Assembly (NCBI GenBank): GCA_022717655.1
Contig: JAIIAN010000168.1
Location: 1-6,610, forward strand
Source: Bacillota bacterium
GTDB taxonomy: Bacteria; Bacillota; Clostridia; Lachnospirales; Lachnospiraceae
Direction: 5' to 3'
Length of the DNA: 6,610 nucleotides
Both the position numbers and the translations under genes were made by a program. The notes below the pieces were generated by a model. That model was not told where the DNA came from, made no database searches, and saw only the letters and a program-made list of their open reading frames with translations. This document shows positions 1 to 5,134 of this stretch, one piece after another. Numbering within the stretch: the stretch's first letter is position 1; each line of letters starts with the position of its first letter.

Positions 1-732
1 GGTCTTGGATTTGACTATAAATGGAACATGGGCTGGATGAATGATTTTATTGATTATATGAAAAAAGATCCGCTGTTTCGAGGCGGTGCACATGACGAAG
101 TAACATTTAGTATGGTATATGCCTATAGTGAAAAATTTATGCTGAGCCTGTCTCATGATGAAGTGGTGCATGGAAAAGCTTCTCTTTTGATGAAGATGCC
201 TGGAACAATGGAAGAGAAATTCGCTAATTTAAGAGCCGCTTATGGATTCATGATTGCACATCCTGGAAAGAAACTGTTGTTTATGGGACAGGAATTTGCA
301 CAGGAAAGAGAATGGTCAGAAGATAGAGGTCTTGACTGGGAACTGTTAGAGACACCGGAACATGCACAGTTTCAAGCTTATGTAAAGGCGCTGTGGAACT
401 TTTACAAAGAAAATCCGGCGCTGTATGAGCTGGATGATGATCCAGATGGTTTTGAATGGATTAATCATATGGAATCCGAAAAGAATATGCTGACTTTAAT
501 CCGAAAATCAAAGAAAAAAGAAGAGACATTAGTGATTGTCTGCAACTTCTCAGCATTAAAATACGAAAAATATCAGATGGGTGTTCCTTATGCCGGCAAA
601 TACAAAGAAGTATTTAACAGTGATGAAAAACAATTTGGCGGTACTGGAGCAGGAAATCCAAGATTGAAATCATCGAAAAAATTCACTTACGATTACGGTT
701 GCACCACTTGCAATTCAGATTTTTTCGTTTAA
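1..732 (+). CDS. glgB: 1,4-alpha-glucan branching enzyme, C-terminal part (5' end outside window; frameshifted 3' end)
   Basis: The branching enzyme makes alpha-1,6 branches in glycogen by cutting and transferring alpha-1,4 glucan chains in the cytoplasm. The frame is open from base 1, so the start and the catalytic Asp and Glu lie upstream. Seen here are the GH13_9 segment GWMNDFIDYM, conserved region IV LSHDEVVHGK (its His-Asp is part of the active site), the LLFMGQEFAQ segment, and the beta-sandwich C-terminal domain up to GNPRLKSSK. From there the frame ends in an atypical string (FTYDYGCTTCNSDFFV) and stops at 730-732. One frame over, the family-like ending NSLTITVAPLAIQIFSFKEA is present, so this stop is probably the result of one extra A in the A6 run at 676-681. 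The enzyme identity is secure. Whether the break is a true mutation, a sequencing error or slippage-tolerated is open. Confidence 0.93.
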   Translation, partial: GLGFDYKWNMGWMNDFIDYMKKDPLFRGGAHDEVTFSMVYAYSEKFMLSLSHDEVVHGKASLLMKMPGTMEEKFANLRAAYGFMIAHPGKKLLFMGQEFAQEREWSEDRGLDWELLETPEHAQFQAYVKALWNFYKENPALYELDDDPDGFEWINHMESEKNMLTLIRKSKKKEETLVIVCNFSALKYEKYQMGVPYAGKYKEVFNSDEKQFGGTGAGNPRLKSSKKFTYDYGCTTCNSDFFV

Positions 733-1003
733 AGAAGCGGAAGAAGAGAAAAAAGCACCGAAGAAAACAGTTCGGAAAGCACTTGAAAAGAAAATAGAAA
801 AAGAACGGGAAAAGGAATTAAAACAGCAGGAAATTAAGCTTCCGAAAGAAGAAGCAAAATCAAAGCCGGAAAAACCGGAAGCAAAGCCGAAACCGGAGAA
901 GCTTGAGGCAAAACCAGAGCCGCAAAAACTGGAAGCAAAGCCGGAACCGAAAAAACTGGAGAGAAAACCCAAAAAGAGGGGAAGAACAAGAAGGAAAAAA
1001 TAA
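680..1003 (+). pseudogene. glgB: Out-of-frame 3' end of glgB: last beta strand plus Lys/Glu/Pro-rich tail
   Basis: Reading in the frame of base 680 gives NSLTITVAPLAIQIFSF, the normal last strand of the branching-enzyme C-terminal domain. It is followed by about 85 residues of charged, low-complexity sequence rich in Lys, Glu and Pro, ending in a very basic KKRGRTRRKK and a stop at 1001-1003. There is no start codon or ribosome binding site of its own, so it is best read as the displaced end of glgB. Dropping one A from the run at 676-681 joins the two frames into one product that ends 11 nt before the mscS start. The tail goes beyond the usual end of GlgB. Its role is unknown; a polyanion- or polysaccharide-contacting tail is only a guess. 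Confidence 0.8.
878..976 (+). repeat. 27-nt tandem repeat in the glgB tail
   Basis: Three in-frame 27-nt units at 878-904, 905-931 and 932-958 encode EAKPKPEKL, EAKPEPQKL and EAKPEPKKL. A degenerate partial fourth (ERKPKK) runs to about 976. The copies differ at several positions, so they are diverged rather than freshly duplicated. Such repeats can change copy number between strains and alter the tail length. Confidence 0.85.
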
Positions 1004-1014
1004 GGAAATAAAGT

Positions 1015-1866
1015 ATGAAATTGGATTTATATTTAGCCCAGACAACAGAGTTGCAAAAAATAGCGAGCCGTCTGTTAGAGGGACTTCCTACCATTGAAAA
1101 ATGGGTCTTTCGGGTTTTACTTTCCGTGATTGCATATTTTGTGGTCGGAAAGTTAATTAAGAAAGTCTGTAATTTTCTGAAGACGGCATTACAAACAGCA
1201 GGAGTAGAAGTTGGGGCAACCCAGTTTATCTCTTCATTTGCAAAAGCTACAATGTATGTGGTACTTTTGATGATAATTGGAGTACAGCTTGGAATTAAGG
1301 AATCATCGCTTGTTGCAGTATTGGCATCTGCCGGTGCAGCTCTGGTACTGGCACTGCAGGGTGGTCTTTCCAATCTTGCCGGAGGTGTTATCATCCTTGT
1401 ACTTCAGCCATTTACGGTTGGGGATTATATTATCGAGAGTACAAATAAACAAGAAGGAACAGTTGTAAAAATTGATTTATTCTATACAACTTTGACCAGT
1501 GTGGATAATAAAAGAATTATTGTTCCAAATGGTACGCTGACAGGTGCAAGCATTGTAAATGTGACGGCACAGGATAGACGAAATCTTGAGATTAAGATTA
1601 TGATTTCTTATCAGGCGGATTTAATTAAAGCAAAGTCAATTTTAGAAGAACTGTTGAAGAAAGACCCGACAACAATGTCTGATAAAGAAATGAAAGTATT
1701 CGTAGATGAACTGGCAGATGACGGTGTGATTATCGGATTTCGTGTATGGGTAAAAACAGAAGATTACTGGCCTACCAAATGGCGCTTAAATGAAGCAATC
1801 AAACTTGCATTTGATGAAGAAGGAATTGAAATTCCATATCCACAGTTAGATGTGCATATTAAGTGA
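1015..1866 (+). CDS. mscS: MscS-family small-conductance mechanosensitive ion channel
   Basis: A 283-residue inner-membrane channel that opens under membrane tension and releases solutes during hypo-osmotic shock. Three hydrophobic helices are visible at about residues 29-48, 73-94 and 97-131. The third is the Gly/Ala-rich pore helix (ASAGAALVLALQGGLSNLAGG). After it come the family signatures QPFTVGDYI (131-139), IVPNGTL (169-175) and a C-terminal IPYPQLDVHIK (273-283). The length matches the compact E. coli MscS class of about 286 residues. The ATG at 1015 follows AAGGA at 1002-1006 with 8-nt spacing. The gene begins 11 nt after the corrected glgB stop with no terminator between them, so co-transcription with glgB is likely. 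No sign of truncation or frame damage. The symbol is by family; paralogues are common. Confidence 0.93.
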   Translation: MKLDLYLAQTTELQKIASRLLEGLPTIEKWVFRVLLSVIAYFVVGKLIKKVCNFLKTALQTAGVEVGATQFISSFAKATMYVVLLMIIGVQLGIKESSLVAVLASAGAALVLALQGGLSNLAGGVIILVLQPFTVGDYIIESTNKQEGTVVKIDLFYTTLTSVDNKRIIVPNGTLTGASIVNVTAQDRRNLEIKIMISYQADLIKAKSILEELLKKDPTTMSDKEMKVFVDELADDGVIIGFRVWVKTEDYWPTKWRLNEAIKLAFDEEGIEIPYPQLDVHIK

Positions 1867-1969
1867 CAGGATACAATTTGGTTCTAAATTCTAGTAGAAA
1901 ATTGAGTTTCGCCATTTTGGAAAGTCTGTTGGGCATAAGAAAACAAAACATGCAGAAAGGAGCAGTCTT

Positions 1970-2683
1970 ATGAGAAAGTTCAGATTACTGCCGGTGATTG
2001 CGGTCAGTACAGCATTGATGATGGGAATCACAGGCTGTGAAAGTACCACACAAAAACCAGCAAAAGAAGAGACAAAAAAAGAAGAAACAAAACAGGAAGA
2101 AGCAAAAGAGCCGGAAACATCCAAAGACACTGATTCAGAATCAGCAGAAACAACAGAAGAAAAAGATGCAACAGATGCAACAGAAACAACAGAAGAAAAA
2201 GATGTAGAAGATTCTGAAGCAGAGAAAAAAGAAGATACCGCAGAGAAAGCAGAAGATACGACAAAAGAAACGGAATCAGAAGAATCGCAGGAAGAACAGC
2301 TGACCTTATATCTTCCAAATGAAAATGCGGATGGCTGGAATGTGACAAAAAGTCAGATGGAACAGATTACACCAGACATCATTATTGGACAGCTTGTAGG
2401 AGCAGGTGCGATTCCGGACAGCGTGACAGTAGTAAGTTTTGGAGAAGACCAGGGAGAAAAAGGTCTGATTTTGAAACTGGATTTATCTTCTAATTTCGCA
2501 GAAGGACTTCTTAATATGGGAACGGCCGGCGAATATCTTACAATGGGATCTGTGGTAAATAGTTTTCTTGATACTTATCAGGCAGATGGAATTGAGATAA
2601 CAGCAGGCGGAGCTGTGATTGAAACAGGTCATACGTCATTTGAGGGTGTGTTAAATCATTTCGATTCGAATGAAAGTCAATAA
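1970..2683 (+). CDS. GerMN-domain lipoprotein with acidic linker
   Basis: A 237-residue predicted lipoprotein on the outer face of the cytoplasmic membrane. Residues 1-22 form a signal peptide ending in a lipobox (ITGC, Cys23). Residues 24-110 are a low-complexity linker rich in Glu, Lys, Thr and Asp. From about 111 (LTLYLPNENADGW) to about 224 the sequence fits the GerMN fold: an LYLP strand start, a D-S-V-T-V-V strand, LKLDLSSNF and GIEITAGGAVIE at the end. GerMN domains occur in the germination protein GerM and in many clostridial envelope lipoproteins, so a spore role is not proven; sporulation, cell-wall or envelope function are all possible. The start is set by AGAAAGGAG at 1954-1962, 7 nt before the ATG. 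The gene lies 103 nt after mscS and is followed by a terminator. I saw no convincing promoter in that gap. Confidence 0.85.
   Translation: MRKFRLLPVIAVSTALMMGITGCESTTQKPAKEETKKEETKQEEAKEPETSKDTDSESAETTEEKDATDATETTEEKDVEDSEAEKKEDTAEKAEDTTKETESEESQEEQLTLYLPNENADGWNVTKSQMEQITPDIIIGQLVGAGAIPDSVTVVSFGEDQGEKGLILKLDLSSNFAEGLLNMGTAGEYLTMGSVVNSFLDTYQADGIEITAGGAVIETGHTSFEGVLNHFDSNESQ
2145..2204 (+). repeat. Exact 24-nt direct repeat in lipoprotein linker
   Basis: Two identical 24-nt copies at 2145-2168 and 2181-2204, 36 nt apart and in the same frame, each encode the AETTEEKD/TETTEEKD type of peptide. Recombination or slippage between them would lengthen or shorten the surface linker by 12 residues without breaking the frame. 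Confidence 0.85.
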
Positions 2684-2692
2684 TGCATAAGT

Positions 2693-2714
2693 AAAACAGA
2701 GTGAGAACTGTTTT
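2693..2714 (+). other. Small hairpin after the lipoprotein gene
   Basis: AAAACAG at 2693-2699 pairs with CTGTTTT at 2708-2714 around an 8-nt loop. The stem is short and AT-rich with a U-rich right arm. It could help termination or protect the 3' end, but it is weak beside the terminator that follows. Confidence 0.35.
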
Positions 2715-2734
2715 GAAATTTAAAATGATTTTTT

Positions 2735-2772
2735 GGGACATGGTATTTTGGATGCCATGTCCTCTTTTGTTT
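2735..2772 (+). terminator. Rho-independent terminator after the GerMN lipoprotein
   Basis: An 11-bp stem pairs GGACATGGTAT (2736-2746) with ATGCCATGTCC (2752-2762), with one T-G wobble and the loop TTTGG. It is followed by the T-rich TCTTTTGTTT. It separates the lipoprotein gene from the flavodoxin unit. Confidence 0.85.
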
Positions 2773-2805
2773 ATAGACAATTTATAATTTTTAATTGACA
2801 ATACA

Positions 2806-2834
2806 TATTATTTTGGGAATTTTCGTGGTATCAT
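2806..2834 (+). promoter_or_regulatory. Possible extended -10 promoter for the flavodoxin unit
   Basis: TGGTATCAT at 2826-2834 is an extended -10 element (TGn plus TATCAT), with a poor -35 (TATTAT) at 2806-2811, 17 bp upstream. A perfect TTGACA at 2795-2800 lies 28 bp from this -10, too far for a normal pair. A perfect TATAAT at 2783-2788 has no matching -35. The region between the upstream terminator and the gene must hold the promoter, but which element is used is uncertain. Confidence 0.4.
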
Positions 2835-2877
2835 TAAACACAAGAAAAGATGAAGAGGATATGGAGTTGATGAGAGC

Positions 2878-3387
2878 ATGAAAACACAGGTACTGTATAT
2901 GAGCAGAACTGGAAATACCGAAAAGATTGCACAGGCGATTTTTTCAGCAATTCCAGGAAAAAACAAAGATATTGCAAGGTTTGCAGGACAAACCGATTAT
3001 GATATGGGAGATATTTATTTTATTGGATTTTGGACAGACAGAGGAAGTGCAAGTGTAGAAGTTTTGGATTACCTTGGTTCTTTACAGGGGAAAAAAATTG
3101 CCCTTTTTGGAACTTGTGGAATGGGAGAAAGCATTGAATATTATAGAAAGATAGAAGAACGTATCAAAGTATTTATTGAAGATGGAAATCAGTATCTGGG
3201 TTGTTTTTTATGTCAGGGAAAGATGCCGATGCAGGTGCGGGAGAAATATCTGAAAATGAGACGTCCGGGAAATGAAGAACAGGTTCAGAAAATGCTGCAA
3301 AATTTTGATAAGGCGCTGCTTCATCCCGATTGGAAAGATATGGAAAATGCCCAGAAATTTGTGCATAGAATATACAGTAGATTATAG
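2878..3387 (+). CDS. Flavodoxin family protein, BilS-like
   Basis: A 169-residue single-domain flavodoxin, a cytoplasmic FMN-binding electron carrier. Visible elements are the beta1/phosphate loop VLYMSRTGNT (5-14), the GFWTDRG loop (50-56) expected to stack on the isoalloxazine ring, the GTCGMGESIEYY loop (78-89), and a late CQGKMP motif (112-117) followed by a charged helical end. The GFWTD, GTxG and CQGKMP combination matches, from memory, the short flavodoxins named BilS, which accompany bilirubin reductase BilR in gut Clostridia. No BilR is in this window, so that role is not shown and the electron partner is unknown. The ATG at 2878 has GGAG at 2863-2866, an 11-nt spacing that is on the long side. 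Its stop lies 18 nt before the next gene, so the two are likely co-transcribed. Confidence 0.85.
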   Translation: MKTQVLYMSRTGNTEKIAQAIFSAIPGKNKDIARFAGQTDYDMGDIYFIGFWTDRGSASVEVLDYLGSLQGKKIALFGTCGMGESIEYYRKIEERIKVFIEDGNQYLGCFLCQGKMPMQVREKYLKMRRPGNEEQVQKMLQNFDKALLHPDWKDMENAQKFVHRIYSRL

Positions 3388-3405
3388 AACAGGATGTGAG
3401 AAGAA

Positions 3406-3813
3406 ATGAAAGAAAAAATTGGAAGATTCATGGCGGGAAGATATGGAAATGACAAATTAAATCAGTTTATGATGGCAGTATTTTTAGGATGCGCAGTATT
3501 AAATCTGTTTGTTCGGAATGCTTATGCTTCGACGGTTTTAAGTTCATGGGAATGTTTGTTGATTGTATTGGTCTATATCCGGATGTTTTCAAGAAATATT
3601 TCAAAACGTTATGCAGAAAATCAGAAGTATCTGGCGCTGGAAAACCGTCTGCGCCGTTTCTTTGGACAGAAAAGATATCTGATGCAGCAGAGAAAAGAAT
3701 ATCATATCTATAAATGTCCAGGCTGTAAACAGAAAATCAGAATCCCAAGAGGAAAAGGAAAAATCAGTATCCGCTGTCCGAAATGTGGAGAAGAATTTAT
3801 CAAAAATAGTTAA
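3406..3813 (+). CDS. Small membrane protein with C-terminal zinc ribbon, unknown function
   Basis: A 135-residue protein of unknown function. Two hydrophobic helices at about residues 18-37 and 43-62 form a membrane hairpin. A basic amphipathic stretch (63-100) follows, and then a zinc-ribbon-like domain with CPGC (104-107) and CPKC (124-127), four cysteines 16 residues apart as expected for one zinc site. By the positive-inside rule the ribbon is probably cytoplasmic, since the segment after helix 2 is rich in Arg and Lys. The start has AGGATGTGAG just upstream, and the gene begins 18 nt after the flavodoxin stop, suggesting a shared transcript. A redox or assembly link with the flavodoxin is possible, but nothing in the sequence proves it. 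Confidence 0.75.
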   Translation: MKEKIGRFMAGRYGNDKLNQFMMAVFLGCAVLNLFVRNAYASTVLSSWECLLIVLVYIRMFSRNISKRYAENQKYLALENRLRRFFGQKRYLMQQRKEYHIYKCPGCKQKIRIPRGKGKISIRCPKCGEEFIKNS

Positions 3814-3821
3814 AAAATAAC

Positions 3822-3850
3822 TTGATTTTTTGTAGAAAATCTAGTACAAT
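3822..3850 (+). promoter_or_regulatory. Sigma-70-type promoter for tRNA-Thr
   Basis: TTGATT (-35, 3822-3827) and TACAAT (-10, 3845-3850) are separated by exactly 17 bp. They sit 17 nt before the first base of the tRNA, so transcription would start near 3857 and give a short 5' leader. Confidence 0.8.
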
Positions 3851-3867
3851 CATCTTTGCAGTGATAA

Positions 3868-3940
3868 GCTGAAATAGCTCAGTTGGTAGAGCACTTCACT
3901 CGTAATGAAGGGGTCGTGGGTTCGAGTCCCATTTTCAGCT
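3868..3940 (+). tRNA. tRNA-Thr (anticodon CGU)
   Basis: The 73-nt sequence folds as a full cloverleaf. The acceptor stem is GCTGAAA (3868-3874) with TTTCAGC (3933-3939). The D arm is GCTC/GAGC. The anticodon stem is CTTCA/TGAAG with loop CTCGTAA, placing the anticodon CGT at 3901-3903, which reads ACG (Thr). The variable loop is 5 nt, and the T arm is GTGGG-TTCGAGT-CCCAT with one G-T pair. The base at position 73 is T, as in other Firmicutes threonine tRNAs. The CCA end is not encoded (TTT follows), so a nucleotidyltransferase must add it. Confidence 0.97.
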
Positions 3941-3951
3941 TTTCCAAATTC

Positions 3952-3983
3952 AAGCTATCTGTCGTTTGGCAGGTAGCTTTTTT
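3952..3983 (+). terminator. Rho-independent terminator of the tRNA-Thr gene
   Basis: A 12-bp stem pairs AAGCTATCTGTC (3952-3963) with GGCAGGTAGCTT (3968-3979), with two T-G wobbles and the loop GTTT, ending in a T run at 3978-3983. That T run is also the outer left arm of the next palindrome. Confidence 0.88.
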
Positions 3984-4119
3984 AATTTACAGGAAATTAC
4001 TTTCCTGTAAATTAAAAAACGCTCCGCGAGGATGCGCACTGCGGCGTACAAGGAAGATGTCGCAAGCGACCGCCGCAGGCGCAAGAATGTGCCTTGGCAC
4101 ATTCTTTATTCTTTTCCTG
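3978..4119. repeat. Compact hairpin-packed palindromic element (candidate dispersed repeat)
   Basis: About 140 bp of non-coding sequence made almost wholly of inverted repeats. First, a perfect 19-bp stem at 3978-3996/4001-4019 with loop TTAC. Second, a small GC-rich hairpin at 4020-4036 with a GCGA loop. Third, a stem GCGC-A-CTGCGGCG (4034-4046) with CGCCGCAG-GCGC (4071-4082) that encloses a small GTCG/CGAC hairpin (4059-4070). Fourth, a perfect stem AAGAATGTGC/GCACATTCTT (4083-4092/4097-4106). CAGGAAA at 3990-3996 also has its complement TTTCCTG at 4113-4119, as a short terminal inverted repeat would. The GC-rich core sits in AT-rich surroundings. The pattern fits a REP- or MITE-like repeat spread through the genome, or a structured RNA. 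It encodes no plausible protein. Confidence 0.65.
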
Positions 4120-4179
4120 AATAAAACATAAGTGAATTGGAAAGAGTATTTATGTACTATCGGAGAAAGGAAAAGAAAA

Positions 4180-4398
4180 ATGAGAATGTTAATGATTGCA
4201 ATTGCAGGAGTAATCTGTTTTAGCGTATCTGGATGTGGAACAAAAGATACAGCACAAGATAGAGAATTGGTAAAAATCAGAACAATAGAGAAAGGGGACA
4301 AAATACAGGATGGAAAATTATGCTTTTTCTCCTTGGAAAGAGGGGAGAACACAGGAAGAGAAACAATATCTGCTTCAGGCAGAGGAGCTGGAGATTGA
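4180..4398 (+). CDS. Lipoprotein N-terminal fragment, frame-shifted relative to the LRR gene
   Basis: A 72-codon frame whose first part is convincing. It has a strong GGAGAAAGG at 4162-4170 nine nt before the ATG, a hydrophobic signal peptide, and a lipobox VSGC with Cys19. After about residue 45 (KIQDG) the sequence loses protein-like character and stops at 4396-4398. The neighbouring +1 frame carries an LRR domain that overlaps by 89 nt. The simplest reading is that one base is extra near the T5 run (4324-4328) or the GGGG run just after it. Removing one there gives a single lipoprotein of about 310 residues that continues as KLCFSPWKEGRTQEEKQYLL. The other reading is a short independent lipoprotein overlapping a separately started gene. 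An in-frame GTG at 4132 would place a hydrophilic stretch before the signal and is not preferred. Confidence 0.6.
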   Translation: MRMLMIAIAGVICFSVSGCGTKDTAQDRELVKIRTIEKGDKIQDGKLCFFSLERGENTGRETISASGRGAGD

Positions 4399-5113
4399 AG
4401 ATGGGGTAGAAGCAATTGGAAATTATACATTTTATGGATGCAGAAATCTAAAAAGCTTAAAGTTTACCGATTCCTTAAAACAGATTGGCGGTGGTTCATT
4501 TACAGGGTGTTCGGCACTTAGAAAACTTTATGTAAAAATGAGTAAGAACATGCCAAGCTGTATCAAAGACGTTGTCGCAGAAACTTTTCATGAGGTCTAT
4601 GTGACAATTGAATTTCGGGAGACAGGAGAGTTTGCAAAATTAATTTTTCCGGAGTATTATGAAGAGGGTGTGGAAAACACACCGGCAAGAATTTTAGAGA
4701 CACATTTTCATGGCTGTGGCTATCGTTACCGTCAGTGTTTTACGGATAAAAAGATTGACTATCATCAATATGATTCTCTTTTTAAAGTGGCAAAAGTTTA
4801 TGAAAAGCAGGAAATTTTGATTCCGATGGCAATGGGACGATTAATGTATCCTTATGAACTGGCAGAAGAACAGGAAGCCGATTACCGGCAGTACATAACC
4901 GAAAAGATAGAAGATGCCGGAGCGTATTATTTAAATCGAGAGGACTGGCATGAGGGACTGGTCTATCTGATAAGAAAGGGAGTTCAAAAAAGAGAAGAGG
5001 CAGAGCAGTTAATCAGCCTTGCATCGAAGGCGGAACATACGGAAGCAGTCAGCTTTTTGATGGAAGAAAAAAAGAAACGTTTTAAACAAGTGAAAAAGAC
5101 ATTTGAATTTTAA
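4310..5113 (+). CDS. BspA-type leucine-rich-repeat protein
   Basis: A 267-residue frame. Residues about 26-75 hold two LRR_5 (BspA-like) repeats with the pattern IEDGVEAIGNYTFYGCRNLKSL and then LKQIGGGSFTGCSALRKLYV. The rest (about 90-267) is a conserved-looking but unnamed region with FPEYYEEGVENTPARILETH and YRYRQCF, ending in Glu/Lys-rich helices. I recall similar proteins beside VWA/DUF2201 genes in Lachnospiraceae, which fits the gene 21 nt downstream. The ATG at 4310 is the first in frame, but AAGGGG (4292-4297) is 12 nt away, a weak start. The product may instead be the body of the lipoprotein that begins at 4180, out of frame by one base. Depending on which is right, it is cytoplasmic or membrane-anchored. 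LRR domains of this kind usually mediate protein binding; the partner is unknown. Confidence 0.8.
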   Translation: MENYAFSPWKEGRTQEEKQYLLQAEELEIEDGVEAIGNYTFYGCRNLKSLKFTDSLKQIGGGSFTGCSALRKLYVKMSKNMPSCIKDVVAETFHEVYVTIEFRETGEFAKLIFPEYYEEGVENTPARILETHFHGCGYRYRQCFTDKKIDYHQYDSLFKVAKVYEKQEILIPMAMGRLMYPYELAEEQEADYRQYITEKIEDAGAYYLNREDWHEGLVYLIRKGVQKREEAEQLISLASKAEHTEAVSFLMEEKKKRFKQVKKTFEF

Positions 5114-5134
5114 AAGAAGAGTGATGGAACAGAC

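Noticed and set aside
878..976. CRISPR-like array
   Set aside because: The units are adjacent with no spacers, diverged, and in frame with a coding tail, so they are a protein-coding tandem repeat.
715..1394. Several reverse-strand frames rich in Ser, Phe and Gly opposite the glgB tail and mscS
   Set aside because: They mirror the low-complexity Lys/Glu/Pro repeat and the mscS coding strand. They have no ribosome binding sites and no recognisable domain.
1867..1969. Promoter for the GerMN lipoprotein (TTGAGT at 1902-1907)
   Set aside because: The hexamer at the right distance (TCTGTT) is too poor a -10, and other -10-like boxes are misplaced, so I could not support a call.
2783..2800. Perfect TATAAT (2783-2788) and TTGACA (2795-2800)
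   Set aside because: They occur in the wrong order and neither has a partner at 16-18 bp, so they do not make a promoter together.
2861..2881. Tiny overlapping frame MELMRA just before the flavodoxin start
   Set aside because: Its start sits almost on top of the purine-rich site and it is only six codons long. It may be chance; no leader-peptide features such as codon runs or attenuator hairpins are visible.
3883..4131. Reading frame of 82 codons across the tRNA and the palindromic element
   Set aside because: It begins inside the tRNA-Thr gene and reads through a terminator and several hairpins. The peptide has no domain logic, so it is a shadow of structured non-coding DNA.
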